From contig DATENA010000270.1 of the NCBI GenBank assembly GCA_035275285.1, positions 1-18,044 on the forward strand: 18,044 nucleotides of DNA, given 5' to 3'. Origin of the DNA: Chersky-265 sp035275285 (GTDB lineage Bacteria > Fibrobacterota > Fibrobacteria > UBA11236). Below the pieces are notes generated by a model. That model saw only the letters and a list, made by a program, of their open reading frames with translations. It did not search any database and had not been told where the DNA came from. Of this stretch, positions 6,283-13,344 are shown piece after piece; the stretch's first letter is position 1, and every line of letters begins with the position of its first letter. A program made the position numbers and the translations under genes.

Positions 6283-6787
6283 TCAAGGCCGCCGCGCCGC
6301 GGACCGTCTGGGCCAGGTCCGCCAGGTTCAGCATGCTCTGGCGGAGGAACCAGGCTGCATGGAGAGCTTGTCCGCGCCCCGGGGGCCCCACCCTCAGCAC
6401 GGATTGCCGGAGGCTTTCCGCCAGGAAGGCCAGCTTCCGTTTGAGCCTGCCGTTCTCCCGCAGCAGCGCCCGGCGCTCCAGGGGCGGGCGTCCACGCCGG
6501 GTTATTTTCAACAGCCCTTGCTTCCTGAGCTTGCGCCATTGCGCCAGGTGGGAAGAGTAAAGCCCCTCCCGGGCCAGCATCGCCCCCAGCGCGCCACGGC
6601 CTTCCGCGACGGCCCTCTCGGCCTCCTGTAGCACTTGCAGCTTGTAGGCCGCCGTGAACTTCCTCCGCAACGGCATGCGCGTTGGAGAAGCCTTTTCCCG
6701 GCCGGGAGTCCGCGCCCGCGGTTTCGGGAGCACCCTGGAAACGGCCTCGACTCGTCCAATTGTAATTAATGTGACGTTTTTATCCAT
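6272..6787 (-). pseudogene. Orphan IS3-family-type transposase OrfA (HTH) remnant
   Basis: A 171-residue minus-strand frame with an intact start: GGAGAG lies five bases before the ATG at 6787. Residues about 38-90 carry the HTH_Tnp_1 pattern of IS3-type OrfA proteins: RRKFTAAYKLQVLQEAER, then an acidic/alanine turn, and REGLYSSHLAQWRKLRKQGLL. A basic linker (RRGRPPLERR) and LRENGRLKRKL follow. After that the usual coiled coil leading to the frameshift is not recognisable, and the frame ends in an IS-end-like motif. No OrfB with the DDE catalytic core is present on either side, so it cannot transpose on its own. It is best read as the decayed left-over of an IS, perhaps one that helped bring in or border the restriction island. 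An intact stand-alone HTH protein is less likely. Confidence 0.65.
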
Positions 6788-7295
6788 TTACTCTCCGCCG
6801 CAGCCGGCCTCGAATCCCATGGCGCCCGGACGGCCCCGGGGAGGAGCCGGCCGGTCCAGGTTCCGGATGTTGGATGCGGCGGGGGCGGATTTTGTACCGT
6901 GCTATGAGGGCATATCCCCGCGCGGTTTTCATGCCTTGGGAGGAAGGTAGGCGGTTCCTCCGGCCGGCCCATCGCCTCCACCGCCTGAGGGACGCGCGTT
7001 TCAGGGCCCGGAGATCGGAACGATTCCGGCAGGCGAAGCCCCTGAACGGGGCTCCCGGGAGGTTCCGGGGCGTCCCACCGGACGAAGACGAAACGCGCAT
7101 GTGACGCCGGAGGCCCTCATTAATTTACGCACCGCTTCTGAGCGGGTTCCCGGCGGGCGGGTCTTCCGCGGCGTTTGACGCGGCGTCCGCGCGGGGCCTA
7201 GTTTCTCCTTCGCCGACGATCCGGTCCTCGGAACGGTCTTCGGTCCCGGCCGACCGCGGATGGGCGGCCGCGAACCAGAAAGAGAAAGGAAAAGC
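6788..7295. other. Long non-coding region upstream of the secreted-protein operon
   Basis: No frame in these 508 bases looks like a protein; all open frames are arginine/proline-rich GC artefacts. Visible items are a hairpin AGCCCC-TGAAC-GGGGCT (7037-7053) and a weak promoter, TTGACG (7175-7180) with TAGTTT (7199-7204) at 18-bp spacing. That promoter would leave a leader of about 85 bases before the gene at 7296. The AT-rich stretch CATTAATTTACG near 7120 is unexplained. Confidence 0.45.
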
Positions 7296-7889
7296 ATGCG
7301 CTTCAGACAGAGATATCCTTGGGGCGGAATAGCGGGGGTGTTGCTGCTCGCGACTTCCGTGTATTCCGCGCGCGAATATTACCAATACAACGGGTCAGGC
7401 GCTTGGGAAAGCGTCAATTACGTTGACTTCGACACGTACACTCCCCTTGGCACCGACTCGTGGCCCAAGCTCAATTTCAACCCCCCGCTAGGGGATGATT
7501 ACATAGTGAAATACTATGAGCATAATTTTTACACCCCGAACACCGGCACGACCTGCTACGAAGTCGAAACCCAAGCCTACAACGGGGATCCGGCCAACAA
7601 TGATACGCGCTTTTGGGTCGGATACTATGATGGAAACAACAATCTTGTGTACCGAAGCCTCGATGACGACGGCGGAGCGGGCAGATATTCCAAGGCCCGG
7701 ATCTACCTCGGCATATCCGGTCAGATCAAATTCTACGTCTCGGCCTTCGACAAGAACTTCAATTCCATTAAGTTCGAAACCAAGATCAAGAGGTTGAATC
7801 TGGGCGAGTCGGCGTGCACGACGGGCCAATCCCTCCCTTGGGTCAAGTCTAAGACCTTCACCACCACTTTCAGCGACAATACCAATTGA
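7296..7889 (+). CDS. Secreted two-cysteine protein, paralogue A (unknown function)
   Basis: A 197-residue protein beginning at ATG 7296, which follows AAGGA at good spacing; an upstream in-frame ATG at 7260 would add an arginine-rich tail ahead of the signal peptide and is rejected. The signal peptide is MRFRQRYPWGG-IAGVLLLATSVYSA, with cleavage likely after YSA. The mature part is rich in Tyr, Asn, Asp and aromatic residues, as in beta-sandwich surface proteins. It has exactly two cysteines, in CYEVE and ACTTGQ, probably disulfide-bonded. The next gene encodes a paralogue with the same two cysteines in the same motifs and nearly the same length. I do not recognise the family. Location is periplasm, outer surface or outside the cell. 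Stop at 7889 is 59 bases before the next start, so the genes are co-transcribed. Confidence 0.8.
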   Translation: MRFRQRYPWGGIAGVLLLATSVYSAREYYQYNGSGAWESVNYVDFDTYTPLGTDSWPKLNFNPPLGDDYIVKYYEHNFYTPNTGTTCYEVETQAYNGDPANNDTRFWVGYYDGNNNLVYRSLDDDGGAGRYSKARIYLGISGQIKFYVSAFDKNFNSIKFETKIKRLNLGESACTTGQSLPWVKSKTFTTTFSDNTN

Positions 7890-7948
7890 CGGCAGCACCC
7901 GGACAGCCTCCACGGAACATGAAACCCATCATTACAAGAGGAAAACAA

Positions 7949-8539
7949 ATGCATAACAAGACTCTCATCAGCAAGCTGCCGGGGAGAAGCCTGGGCGCCT
8001 TGACCGCCCTGGCTCTTTTCCTGTCCGTTCCGGCCAATGCCGGAAAGGAATGGGATAGCCATCGCGCGTCCAACGATTGGACCATCTACAATTACCTCGA
8101 CTATGCGAGACAACATAATGCGAATACCCCCGGTAGTCCGGATTGGGGACTTGATTTCTTCGGCAACACCCAGTACAAGTATTTCCTGAACTATGTGGAC
8201 AATTTCACCACGGAGGGCCATTGCTACGAGATCGAGATCAAGGCGCCCGAGAACCATCCGAATGATCCGACCAATGTCCAGCTCTTTTTTTGGGACCAGG
8301 CCCAGGGTGCTTGGAGCGATCTGCTGGGGTATTACGGGAATGGCCCCGCCCGGCTGTTCCTCAAGAACTCGGAGTTCCAAGTGTTCATTGCCACATACAG
8401 TTTTTCCAATACGAAGCATGCGGGCTACTGGCTGAGCCGGAAGAACCTGACCGAGTCCCAATGCACCACCGGGCAGACGACCATGAATTGGTTGAAGATC
8501 ATCGACGGCGCGCAAACCAAGAACCTCATCCTCCGGTGA
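7949..8539 (+). CDS. Secreted two-cysteine protein, paralogue B (unknown function)
   Basis: A 196-residue protein starting at ATG 7949, preceded by AAGAGG. The signal peptide is MHNKTLISKLPGRSLGALTALALFLSVPANA, cut before GKEWDS. It aligns with paralogue A through CYEIE (A: CYEVE), an aromatic-rich centre (QLFFWDQAQGAW against RFWVGYYDGNNN), ESQCTTGQ (A: ESACTTGQ) and a following W(V/L)K. Only two cysteines occur in the mature chain, as in A. The two have diverged strongly elsewhere, so the duplication is old or the surface is under diversifying pressure. The stop TGA overlaps the GTG start of the parvulin-like gene (GTGA, 8536-8539), which couples their translation. Function unknown; the coupling suggests the parvulin-like protein helps fold or export it. 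Confidence 0.8.
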   Translation: MHNKTLISKLPGRSLGALTALALFLSVPANAGKEWDSHRASNDWTIYNYLDYARQHNANTPGSPDWGLDFFGNTQYKYFLNYVDNFTTEGHCYEIEIKAPENHPNDPTNVQLFFWDQAQGAWSDLLGYYGNGPARLFLKNSEFQVFIATYSFSNTKHAGYWLSRKNLTESQCTTGQTTMNWLKIIDGAQTKNLILR

Positions 8540-10125
8540 GAGAGGGCGCGGCCCGGGGTTTCGCGACCGCCCTCCTGGCCCTCGCGCCTGGAAGGCCAGC
8601 GGCCAGGGATTCCGGAACCGACGGGAAGGGGCGGGATGCCGCCTATTTCGCCCGGAATGATTCCTTGCGGCGCAGTTGGGACGAGGCGCAGCGGCGGGAG
8701 CAGCAGGAGGCCCGGGCGGACTTCGTCGGTGCCGTGCAATTGGACCAGGCCGAGGATGAATGCGTCGCTTTTGATCCGGCCGCCTCGGCATGCCTGGTCA
8801 CCGTGGCGGAGTTCAACCGCAGCGCCGAGTCCTGGCCCCCTGTCCTGGGGCAGGCGCGGCAGGGAGCCTCCCCAAGCCTCAATAAGGACCTTCCCGTGGA
8901 AGCCCTGCGCCGGGATGTACTGCATTCCCTGCTGGCGGGGGCTTATCTGGAGAACCGGCTGGCGCAGGACCCGGGACAGGACAGCCTGAACAAGGTCTGG
9001 CAGGCGCGGCAGGAGCGGCGCCTGGAAGCGGAGCGCCGGGAAATCGGCGACTCCACCCTGAGGTCCCTATACCGTTCCCGCTTCGAGCGGGATTTCAAAG
9101 GCCGGGAAGAACGCATCGTCCAAGTCCTGGGCATGAGCGATTCGGCGCTGGCGGACTCGTTGTGGAGGGTTTTTTCCGCCGCTCCCGGGGGCCCCAAGGC
9201 GGTCCGTCCGGAGCGGGCCTGGAAATGGCGCAGTCCCGTCCCGGCGGACCTGCCCCCAGGGGCCCAAGCCCTGATCGCTACCCTGCGGAAAGGAGAGATT
9301 TCCAAGCCCCTGCGGACGCCCTACGGCTATCTGCTCCTGCGTTGGCTTTCCGTCCATCGGCAGCCGCCTGTCCGCTTCGAAGACGCTCTTCCCCTGCTCG
9401 TGGCCCTTTCCCGATCACGCCCGGTAGGGGCGGGGCCGGAGGCCGCCGCGCGGGAGTCCCGCGTCGAAGCCTATTACCGGACGCATCAAGAGGATTTCCG
9501 CAGCCCGGATACGGCCCGCTACCGCATCCTGCTGCTGCCGGATGCGGCTCCCGGGTTTTCCCGGGGCTCCCGGGCGGGCGATTCGGGCCTTGCCGCCGCC
9601 CCGCGGGCCGGGAAAGGCGGCGACGGCTTCCGGCTTAGGCTCGCCGCTCCGGAGTTGCTTGCGCAACTCCACGCTCCTCGCATTTTCGAGAGGTGCGCCG
9701 TAGAGGCCGGCTATTTCGACCTTCCCGCCTCACTCCAGGCGCAACTGGGACGGTACTTCAAGGCCCGGCCCGGCGAAGTCCTGGGGCCTTTTCCTTCCGT
9801 GTTCGGGACCTGGTGGTTCCAGGTCCTGGAAACCCGGCCCGGCGGGCGTCTCTCGACCTTGCGGGAGGCGCGGCAAGCCGTTCTGGCGGCGCTTGGGGAA
9901 GGCGAGCCGGGATCCGCTCAGGCGGAGGGCTTGCGGAGCCGCGACCGGCAGGGGTGGGGGCTCATGGCCGCGCATTATCTGGAGGAACGCTTCGGCAGGG
10001 AAGCGGCGCGCGACACCGCGGCCGGCCAGGCGTCCGGGGAAGCGTCCCGGCGGATGGCGGCCGACAAGACCGCTTGGATGCGCCATGACCTGGACATACG
10101 CTTCATTGCCTTGGAGGGTTTCTAA
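8536..10125 (+). CDS. Exported protein with two degenerate parvulin (SurA/PpiC-like) domains
   Basis: A 529-residue protein. The start is the GTG at 8536 that overlaps the preceding stop; it yields a short signal-like N-terminus (MREGAARGFATALLALAPG). The frame is open further upstream, but that part reads as an overlap with the secreted gene. A charged helical N-terminal half (about 40-200) resembles SurA chaperone helices. Two parvulin-like segments follow. The first is around 195-275, with LRKGEISKPL and TPYGYLLLR. The second is around 325-435, with YRILLLPD, GYFDLPASL, RPGEVLGPFPS and FGTWWFQVLE. The histidine normally found in the FG-x-H step is Tyr or Trp in the two copies, so isomerase activity is doubtful and a chaperone role more likely. 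It probably acts in the periplasm on the two small secreted proteins encoded just upstream. Parvulin assignment is from pattern, moderately sure. Confidence 0.65.
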   Translation: MREGAARGFATALLALAPGRPAARDSGTDGKGRDAAYFARNDSLRRSWDEAQRREQQEARADFVGAVQLDQAEDECVAFDPAASACLVTVAEFNRSAESWPPVLGQARQGASPSLNKDLPVEALRRDVLHSLLAGAYLENRLAQDPGQDSLNKVWQARQERRLEAERREIGDSTLRSLYRSRFERDFKGREERIVQVLGMSDSALADSLWRVFSAAPGGPKAVRPERAWKWRSPVPADLPPGAQALIATLRKGEISKPLRTPYGYLLLRWLSVHRQPPVRFEDALPLLVALSRSRPVGAGPEAAARESRVEAYYRTHQEDFRSPDTARYRILLLPDAAPGFSRGSRAGDSGLAAAPRAGKGGDGFRLRLAAPELLAQLHAPRIFERCAVEAGYFDLPASLQAQLGRYFKARPGEVLGPFPSVFGTWWFQVLETRPGGRLSTLREARQAVLAALGEGEPGSAQAEGLRSRDRQGWGLMAAHYLEERFGREAARDTAAGQASGEASRRMAADKTAWMRHDLDIRFIALEGF

Positions 10126-10218
10126 GTCATGCGCCCACGAAGGATAAAGATCCGCGGTTTCATCCGGAACATGCGCAAATGGGCAGTCGTATGCCCGCTT
10201 GTGCGCGAAATAGCCTTT

Positions 10219-10239
10219 CCCGGAGACCTTTCCGGGTTT
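10219..10239 (+). terminator. Probable rho-independent terminator after the parvulin-like gene
   Basis: CCCGGA (10219-10224) and TCCGGG (10231-10236) form a six-base-pair stem around GACCTT, followed by TTTC. The stem is GC-rich and the T-run short. Its location between two operons fits. Confidence 0.45.
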
Positions 10240-10307
10240 CCGTAAATTCCGTCACATTTACCTTGCTCTGCTTATCGTAAAATTCTTTGTTGGAAACGCT
10301 TGCCGGA

Positions 10308-10339
10308 CCGTGGAAACCACGGCGCCGCTTAACCGGCGC
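10308..10339 (+). promoter_or_regulatory. Double hairpin in the leader of the MEDS-kinase operon
   Basis: CCGTGG-AAA-CCACGG (10308-10322) abuts GCGCCG-CTTAAC-CGGCGC (10322-10339), ending four bases before the GGAGG ribosome site (10344-10348). An alternative pairing of GCCGG (10302-10306) with CCGGC (10333-10337) would enclose the first hairpin and destroy the second. The arrangement could control ribosome access. It matches no riboswitch I know. Confidence 0.35.
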
Positions 10340-10353
10340 GGGCGGAGGTGCCG

Positions 10354-10980
10354 ATGATCAAAGAACGCGGAAAACAGGCCAGGCTGGCCGGCCGCATGCT
10401 GGGCGGGGCGCGGCACGTCTGCGCTTTTTTCCATTCCAAGGCCGAGGAATACGATGTGCTCGCCTCCTTCATCATGGAAGGCTTTTCCCGGGACGATAAA
10501 GCCGTGCACGTCATCGATCCCATCCGCAAGTTCCAGCATTGCCGATGCCTGGAGGAGATGGGCCTGGAGCTTCCCCTGGCGCTGCACTCGGGCCGGCTCG
10601 ACGTGATGGGCTGGGACGAAGCACATCTCCGCCACGGCCGCTTCGATCAGAAGTCGATGCTGGCCGCGGTGGAGGACACGTTCCGCCGCAACGCCGCCCA
10701 CGGATTCGGCATGACCCGCTACATCGCGGACATGGAATGGTCCCAGGCCGGCATCCCCGGCGCGCGCGACCTCATCGAATTCGAGGCCCGGCTCAATTAC
10801 GTCATCCCCGCCCACCGGGACGCGGTGATCTGCACCTATGACCTGGCCCGCTTCAACGCCGCCGCGGTGATGGACATCCTGCGCACCCATCCGATGACGA
10901 TCCTCGGCGGCATCCTGCAGGAAAACCCCTTCTATGTCACGCCGGAAGAATTCCTGGACGAACCGGCCCCCCGGACCTGA
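10354..10980 (+). CDS. MEDS-domain (DcmR-type sensory) protein
   Basis: A 208-residue protein made of a single MEDS domain. N-terminal ARHVCAFFHSKAEEYDVL matches the family's H-x-C-x-F(F/Y) opening. MEWSQAG, EFEARLNYVIP and CTYDLARF follow in the centre, and the C-terminal THPMTILGGILQENPFY-PEEFL block is highly typical. MEDS domains are small-molecule sensor modules often attached to or encoded beside histidine kinases and anti-anti-sigma systems; the ligand is unknown. ATG at 10354 has GGAGG five bases upstream, preferred over the in-frame GTG at 10348 that overlaps that site. The hybrid kinase gene begins 16 bases after the stop, so the two very likely work together, with this protein as a soluble sensory partner. 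Confidence 0.85.
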   Translation: MIKERGKQARLAGRMLGGARHVCAFFHSKAEEYDVLASFIMEGFSRDDKAVHVIDPIRKFQHCRCLEEMGLELPLALHSGRLDVMGWDEAHLRHGRFDQKSMLAAVEDTFRRNAAHGFGMTRYIADMEWSQAGIPGARDLIEFEARLNYVIPAHRDAVICTYDLARFNAAAVMDILRTHPMTILGGILQENPFYVTPEEFLDEPAPRT

Positions 10981-10996
10981 AGGGCGCCGCGGTACC

Positions 10997-13072
10997 ATGA
11001 TGAGACGGACCGGCGCGGCTTCCCCCTCCGCCCTGCAGCATTGCCTGGGCGACATGGCTTCCCTGTCCGCGCTTCCGGCCCAGTGGGCGGACAAGGACCG
11101 TTCGGAGGTGGCCGAAAACCTGGCCGACATCCTCTTCCGCAAGGTCCCGGCGGCTTTCGTATTCGTCGGCCTGGAGAAGCGGGAAGAGCAGGGCTTCGCT
11201 TATCCCGCCGCGCGGGTGGCGGGCGCGGATCCGTCGCCGGAACTTTCCCGGGAACTGGACGCCCTCCTGGGCCCCATCCTGGACCGGAACGTCGGGGCCG
11301 GCGCCGTGGTCATCCCCAACCCCCTGGGCGCGGGAACGGTGCGCCTGCTGGCGCTCCCCATCGGCGCCGAAGGCCGCTTCGGCACCCTGGCTTCGGCCTC
11401 CGCCGTGGAATCGTTCCCGGGGGAGCACGAGCGCCTGCTGCTCGGAATGGGGGCCACCCAAGGCGCCATCGCCCTGGAGCATCTCTCCCTGGCGGCCGCG
11501 CTCCGGGAGAAAGAGGAGGCCTTGCGCAAGACCGAGGCGCGGTACCGCTCCCTGGTGGTGGCCACCGCCTCCGTGGTATGGACCATGGATCCCGCCGGCG
11601 ACTTCTCCACCGATCAGCCTTCGTGGGAGGCGTATACGGGGCAGACGCCCGAAGCCTATCGCGGCCAGGGCTGGAAGTCCGCCTTCAGCCCGGACGACGG
11701 CGGCTTCGCGGCGGCCTGGGCGCATGCCGTGGCCGAAAGCCTGCCCTGCGAAGCCGAGAGCCGCGTCCGCCACGGCCCCAGCGGGCGCTTCCGCCAATGC
11801 GTGGTGCGCGCCGCCCCCATCTTCAACGCGGAAGGCAAGGTGCGCGAGTGGACCGGCACCCTGACGGACGTGGAGGACCGCACCCACGCCGAGGCGTCCC
11901 TGCAACGCATCGAAGAGCAATTGCGGAAATCCCAGAAGATGGAGTCCATCGGCAACCTGGCCGGCGGCATCGCCCACGACTTCAACAATCTGCTCACGGC
12001 CATCAACGGCTACAGCGCCCTCAGCCTGGGCCAGCTCGAAGAAAAGCATCCCGCGCGGGCCCACATCGCCGAGATCCAGAACGCCGGGGAGCGCGCCGCC
12101 GATCTCACGCGCCAACTGCTCGCCTACAGCCGCAAACAGGTGCTGACCGCCAAGGTCATCGATCTCAACGCCCTGGTGCTGGAGATGGAGAAGATGCTGC
12201 GGCGCATCATCGGCGAGCACATCACCCTGGCCACGGTATTGGACCCCTGCCTGCGGCCCGTGAAGGCGGACCCGGCGCAAATCGAGCAGGTGCTGATGAA
12301 CCTGGCCATCAATGCGCGCGAGGCGGTTTCCCGGTCGGGCCTCATCACCATCGAGACCCGCAACCTGGCCGTGGACGACGGCTTCGCCTCCGCGCATCCG
12401 GCCGTCCTGCCCGGCGAGTACGCCATGCTGGCCGTCAGCGACAACGGGCGTGGCATGGACGAGTCCGTGCGGTCGCGCATCTTCGAACCCTTCTTCACCA
12501 CCAAGGAGTTCGGCAGGAGCTCCGGGCTGGGATTGTCCACCGCGTACGGCATCGTGGCCCAGAGCGGCGGGCACATCTTCGCCTACAGCGAACCGGGCGT
12601 GGGGTCCACCTTCAAGGTCTACCTGCCGCAGGCGGAAGGCGACCGCGGCCAGGCCGCCGCCGGCCAGGCCGCGCCGGCCGCCAACGGGGACGAGACCGTC
12701 CTCCTGGTGGAGGACGAACCCGCGGTGCGCCGCTTCTCGCGCCTTGCGCTGGAGCGCTTCGGCTACCGGGTGCTGGAAGCCTGCGACGGCAAGGAGGGCC
12801 TGGAGGTGAGCGGGGCCTATGTGGGGCCCATCCACCTGGTGCTCAGCGACGTGGTGATGCCGCGCCTGGACGGCCCCCACATGGTCCGGAGCCTCATGGC
12901 CACGCGGCCGGGCCTGCGCGTCCTGTTCATGTCCGGGTACACGGACGACGCCATCGTGCGCCACGGCTTCCTGGAGGCCAACACCAGCTTCATCCAGAAG
13001 CCTTTCATGCCGGGCAAGCTGGCCAAGGCCATCCGCGAAGTGCTGAACGCGGCCCCCCTGCGCCCCGCCTGA
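10997..13072 (+). CDS. Cytoplasmic hybrid sensor histidine kinase (GAF-PAS-HisKA-HATPase-REC)
   Basis: A 691-residue protein with no transmembrane segment. A GAF-like region (about 36-165) is followed by a short coiled coil, a PAS domain (about 180-297, with the WTMDPAG start and a REWTGTLTDVEDR end) and HisKA with the H-box GGIAHDFNNLL (phospho-accepting H327). The ATPase domain carries the N-box NLAINAREAV, DNGRGMDE, FEPFFTTKE and GLGLSTAYGIV. An Ala-rich linker leads to a receiver domain (about 572-690) with LVEDEP, the phosphoacceptor D618 in LSDVVMPRLDG, and a conserved KPF. All catalytic residues are present. No separate response regulator or output domain is nearby, so phosphate must be relayed elsewhere. 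The start is uncertain: ATG 10997 or 11000, with only AGGG further upstream. It probably receives input from the MEDS protein. Confidence 0.93.
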   Translation: MMRRTGAASPSALQHCLGDMASLSALPAQWADKDRSEVAENLADILFRKVPAAFVFVGLEKREEQGFAYPAARVAGADPSPELSRELDALLGPILDRNVGAGAVVIPNPLGAGTVRLLALPIGAEGRFGTLASASAVESFPGEHERLLLGMGATQGAIALEHLSLAAALREKEEALRKTEARYRSLVVATASVVWTMDPAGDFSTDQPSWEAYTGQTPEAYRGQGWKSAFSPDDGGFAAAWAHAVAESLPCEAESRVRHGPSGRFRQCVVRAAPIFNAEGKVREWTGTLTDVEDRTHAEASLQRIEEQLRKSQKMESIGNLAGGIAHDFNNLLTAINGYSALSLGQLEEKHPARAHIAEIQNAGERAADLTRQLLAYSRKQVLTAKVIDLNALVLEMEKMLRRIIGEHITLATVLDPCLRPVKADPAQIEQVLMNLAINAREAVSRSGLITIETRNLAVDDGFASAHPAVLPGEYAMLAVSDNGRGMDESVRSRIFEPFFTTKEFGRSSGLGLSTAYGIVAQSGGHIFAYSEPGVGSTFKVYLPQAEGDRGQAAAGQAAPAANGDETVLLVEDEPAVRRFSRLALERFGYRVLEACDGKEGLEVSGAYVGPIHLVLSDVVMPRLDGPHMVRSLMATRPGLRVLFMSGYTDDAIVRHGFLEANTSFIQKPFMPGKLAKAIREVLNAAPLRPA

Positions 13073-13149
13073 ATCATTACCTTCTACCTCCTCCGGGATA
13101 AAAAAGTTTTCCCCAATCGCCTGGGGACAGTTTCCGCTCATCCATTGAT

Positions 13150-13158
13150 TTATCCACA
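13150..13158 (+). promoter_or_regulatory. DnaA box (TTATCCACA), perfect
   Basis: Exact match to the DnaA consensus box. It lies inside an inverted repeat, CATCCA (13139-13144) with TGGATG (13161-13166). Confidence 0.6.
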
Positions 13159-13214
13159 GTTGGATGGACAAAATTCCGCTGAATTCTTTCAAATTTAGAA
13201 GCGTGAATTGTGGT

Positions 13215-13223
13215 TTATCCACA
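13215..13223 (+). promoter_or_regulatory. DnaA box (TTATCCACA), perfect, with an opposing half box
   Basis: The second exact box is 65 bp after the first and in the same orientation. Both share the extended context TTTATCCACAG followed by TTG. The bases TGTGG directly before it form an inverted repeat (TGTGG-TTTAT-CCACA), which makes a weaker box on the other strand. Confidence 0.6.
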
Positions 13224-13238
13224 GGTTGATACATGTTT

Positions 13239-13253
13239 TCAACAGCCTGTTGA
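13239..13253. repeat. Perfect inverted repeat TCAACAG-C-CTGTTGA
   Basis: Seven-base arms with a one-base centre. Each arm is part of a two-mismatch DnaA-like sequence (TTTTCAACA; and the complement of TGTTGATAG). GTTGATA is repeated directly at 13225-13231 and 13249-13255. Likely a protein-binding site. Confidence 0.5.
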
Positions 13254-13344
13254 TAGGATTTAGCCCATTTTTTCGGGGCCGCCGATGATTTTCTTGTGGT
13301 GATCGGGTTTTGGGGGAATGGTAAAATAAGGGATAGATAACCCC

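Larger units (their letters stand above)
10126..10353. other. Intergenic region with terminator and structured leader
   Basis: It holds a probable terminator (10219-10239), an AT-rich promoter-like stretch with TAAAAT at 10278-10283, and two adjacent hairpins (10308-10339) just before the ribosome site of the MEDS gene. No gene is seen. Confidence 0.5.
13073..13344. other. AT-rich intergenic region with DnaA boxes
   Basis: These 272 bases are clearly more AT-rich than everything around them. A TCCCCA-ATCGCC-TGGGGA hairpin (13110-13127) may end the kinase transcript. Two perfect DnaA boxes and further inverted repeats occupy 13139-13255. A -10-like TAAAAT (13322-13327) precedes the gene at 13345 but lacks a convincing -35. 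Confidence 0.6.

Noticed and set aside
6780..7100. Arginine/proline-rich open frames on both strands upstream of the secreted operon
   Set aside because: No ribosome sites, no family likeness, and composition typical of random GC-rich frames.
8290..8535. N-terminal extension of the parvulin-like gene over the secreted paralogue
   Set aside because: The 82 extra residues have no signal peptide and mirror the overlapped gene. The GTG at 8536 gives a signal-like start and a standard four-base overlap.
10290..10356. c-di-GMP (GEMM) riboswitch before the MEDS gene
   Set aside because: GGTGCCGATG recalls the GEMM end, but the conserved core of the first stem-loop and the tetraloop receptor are absent.
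10937..13234. Very long open minus-strand frame opposite the histidine kinase
   Set aside because: It is a codon-position mirror of a GC-rich gene: the protein is His/Gly/Ala-rich with no domain, while the plus strand encodes an intact kinase with all motifs.
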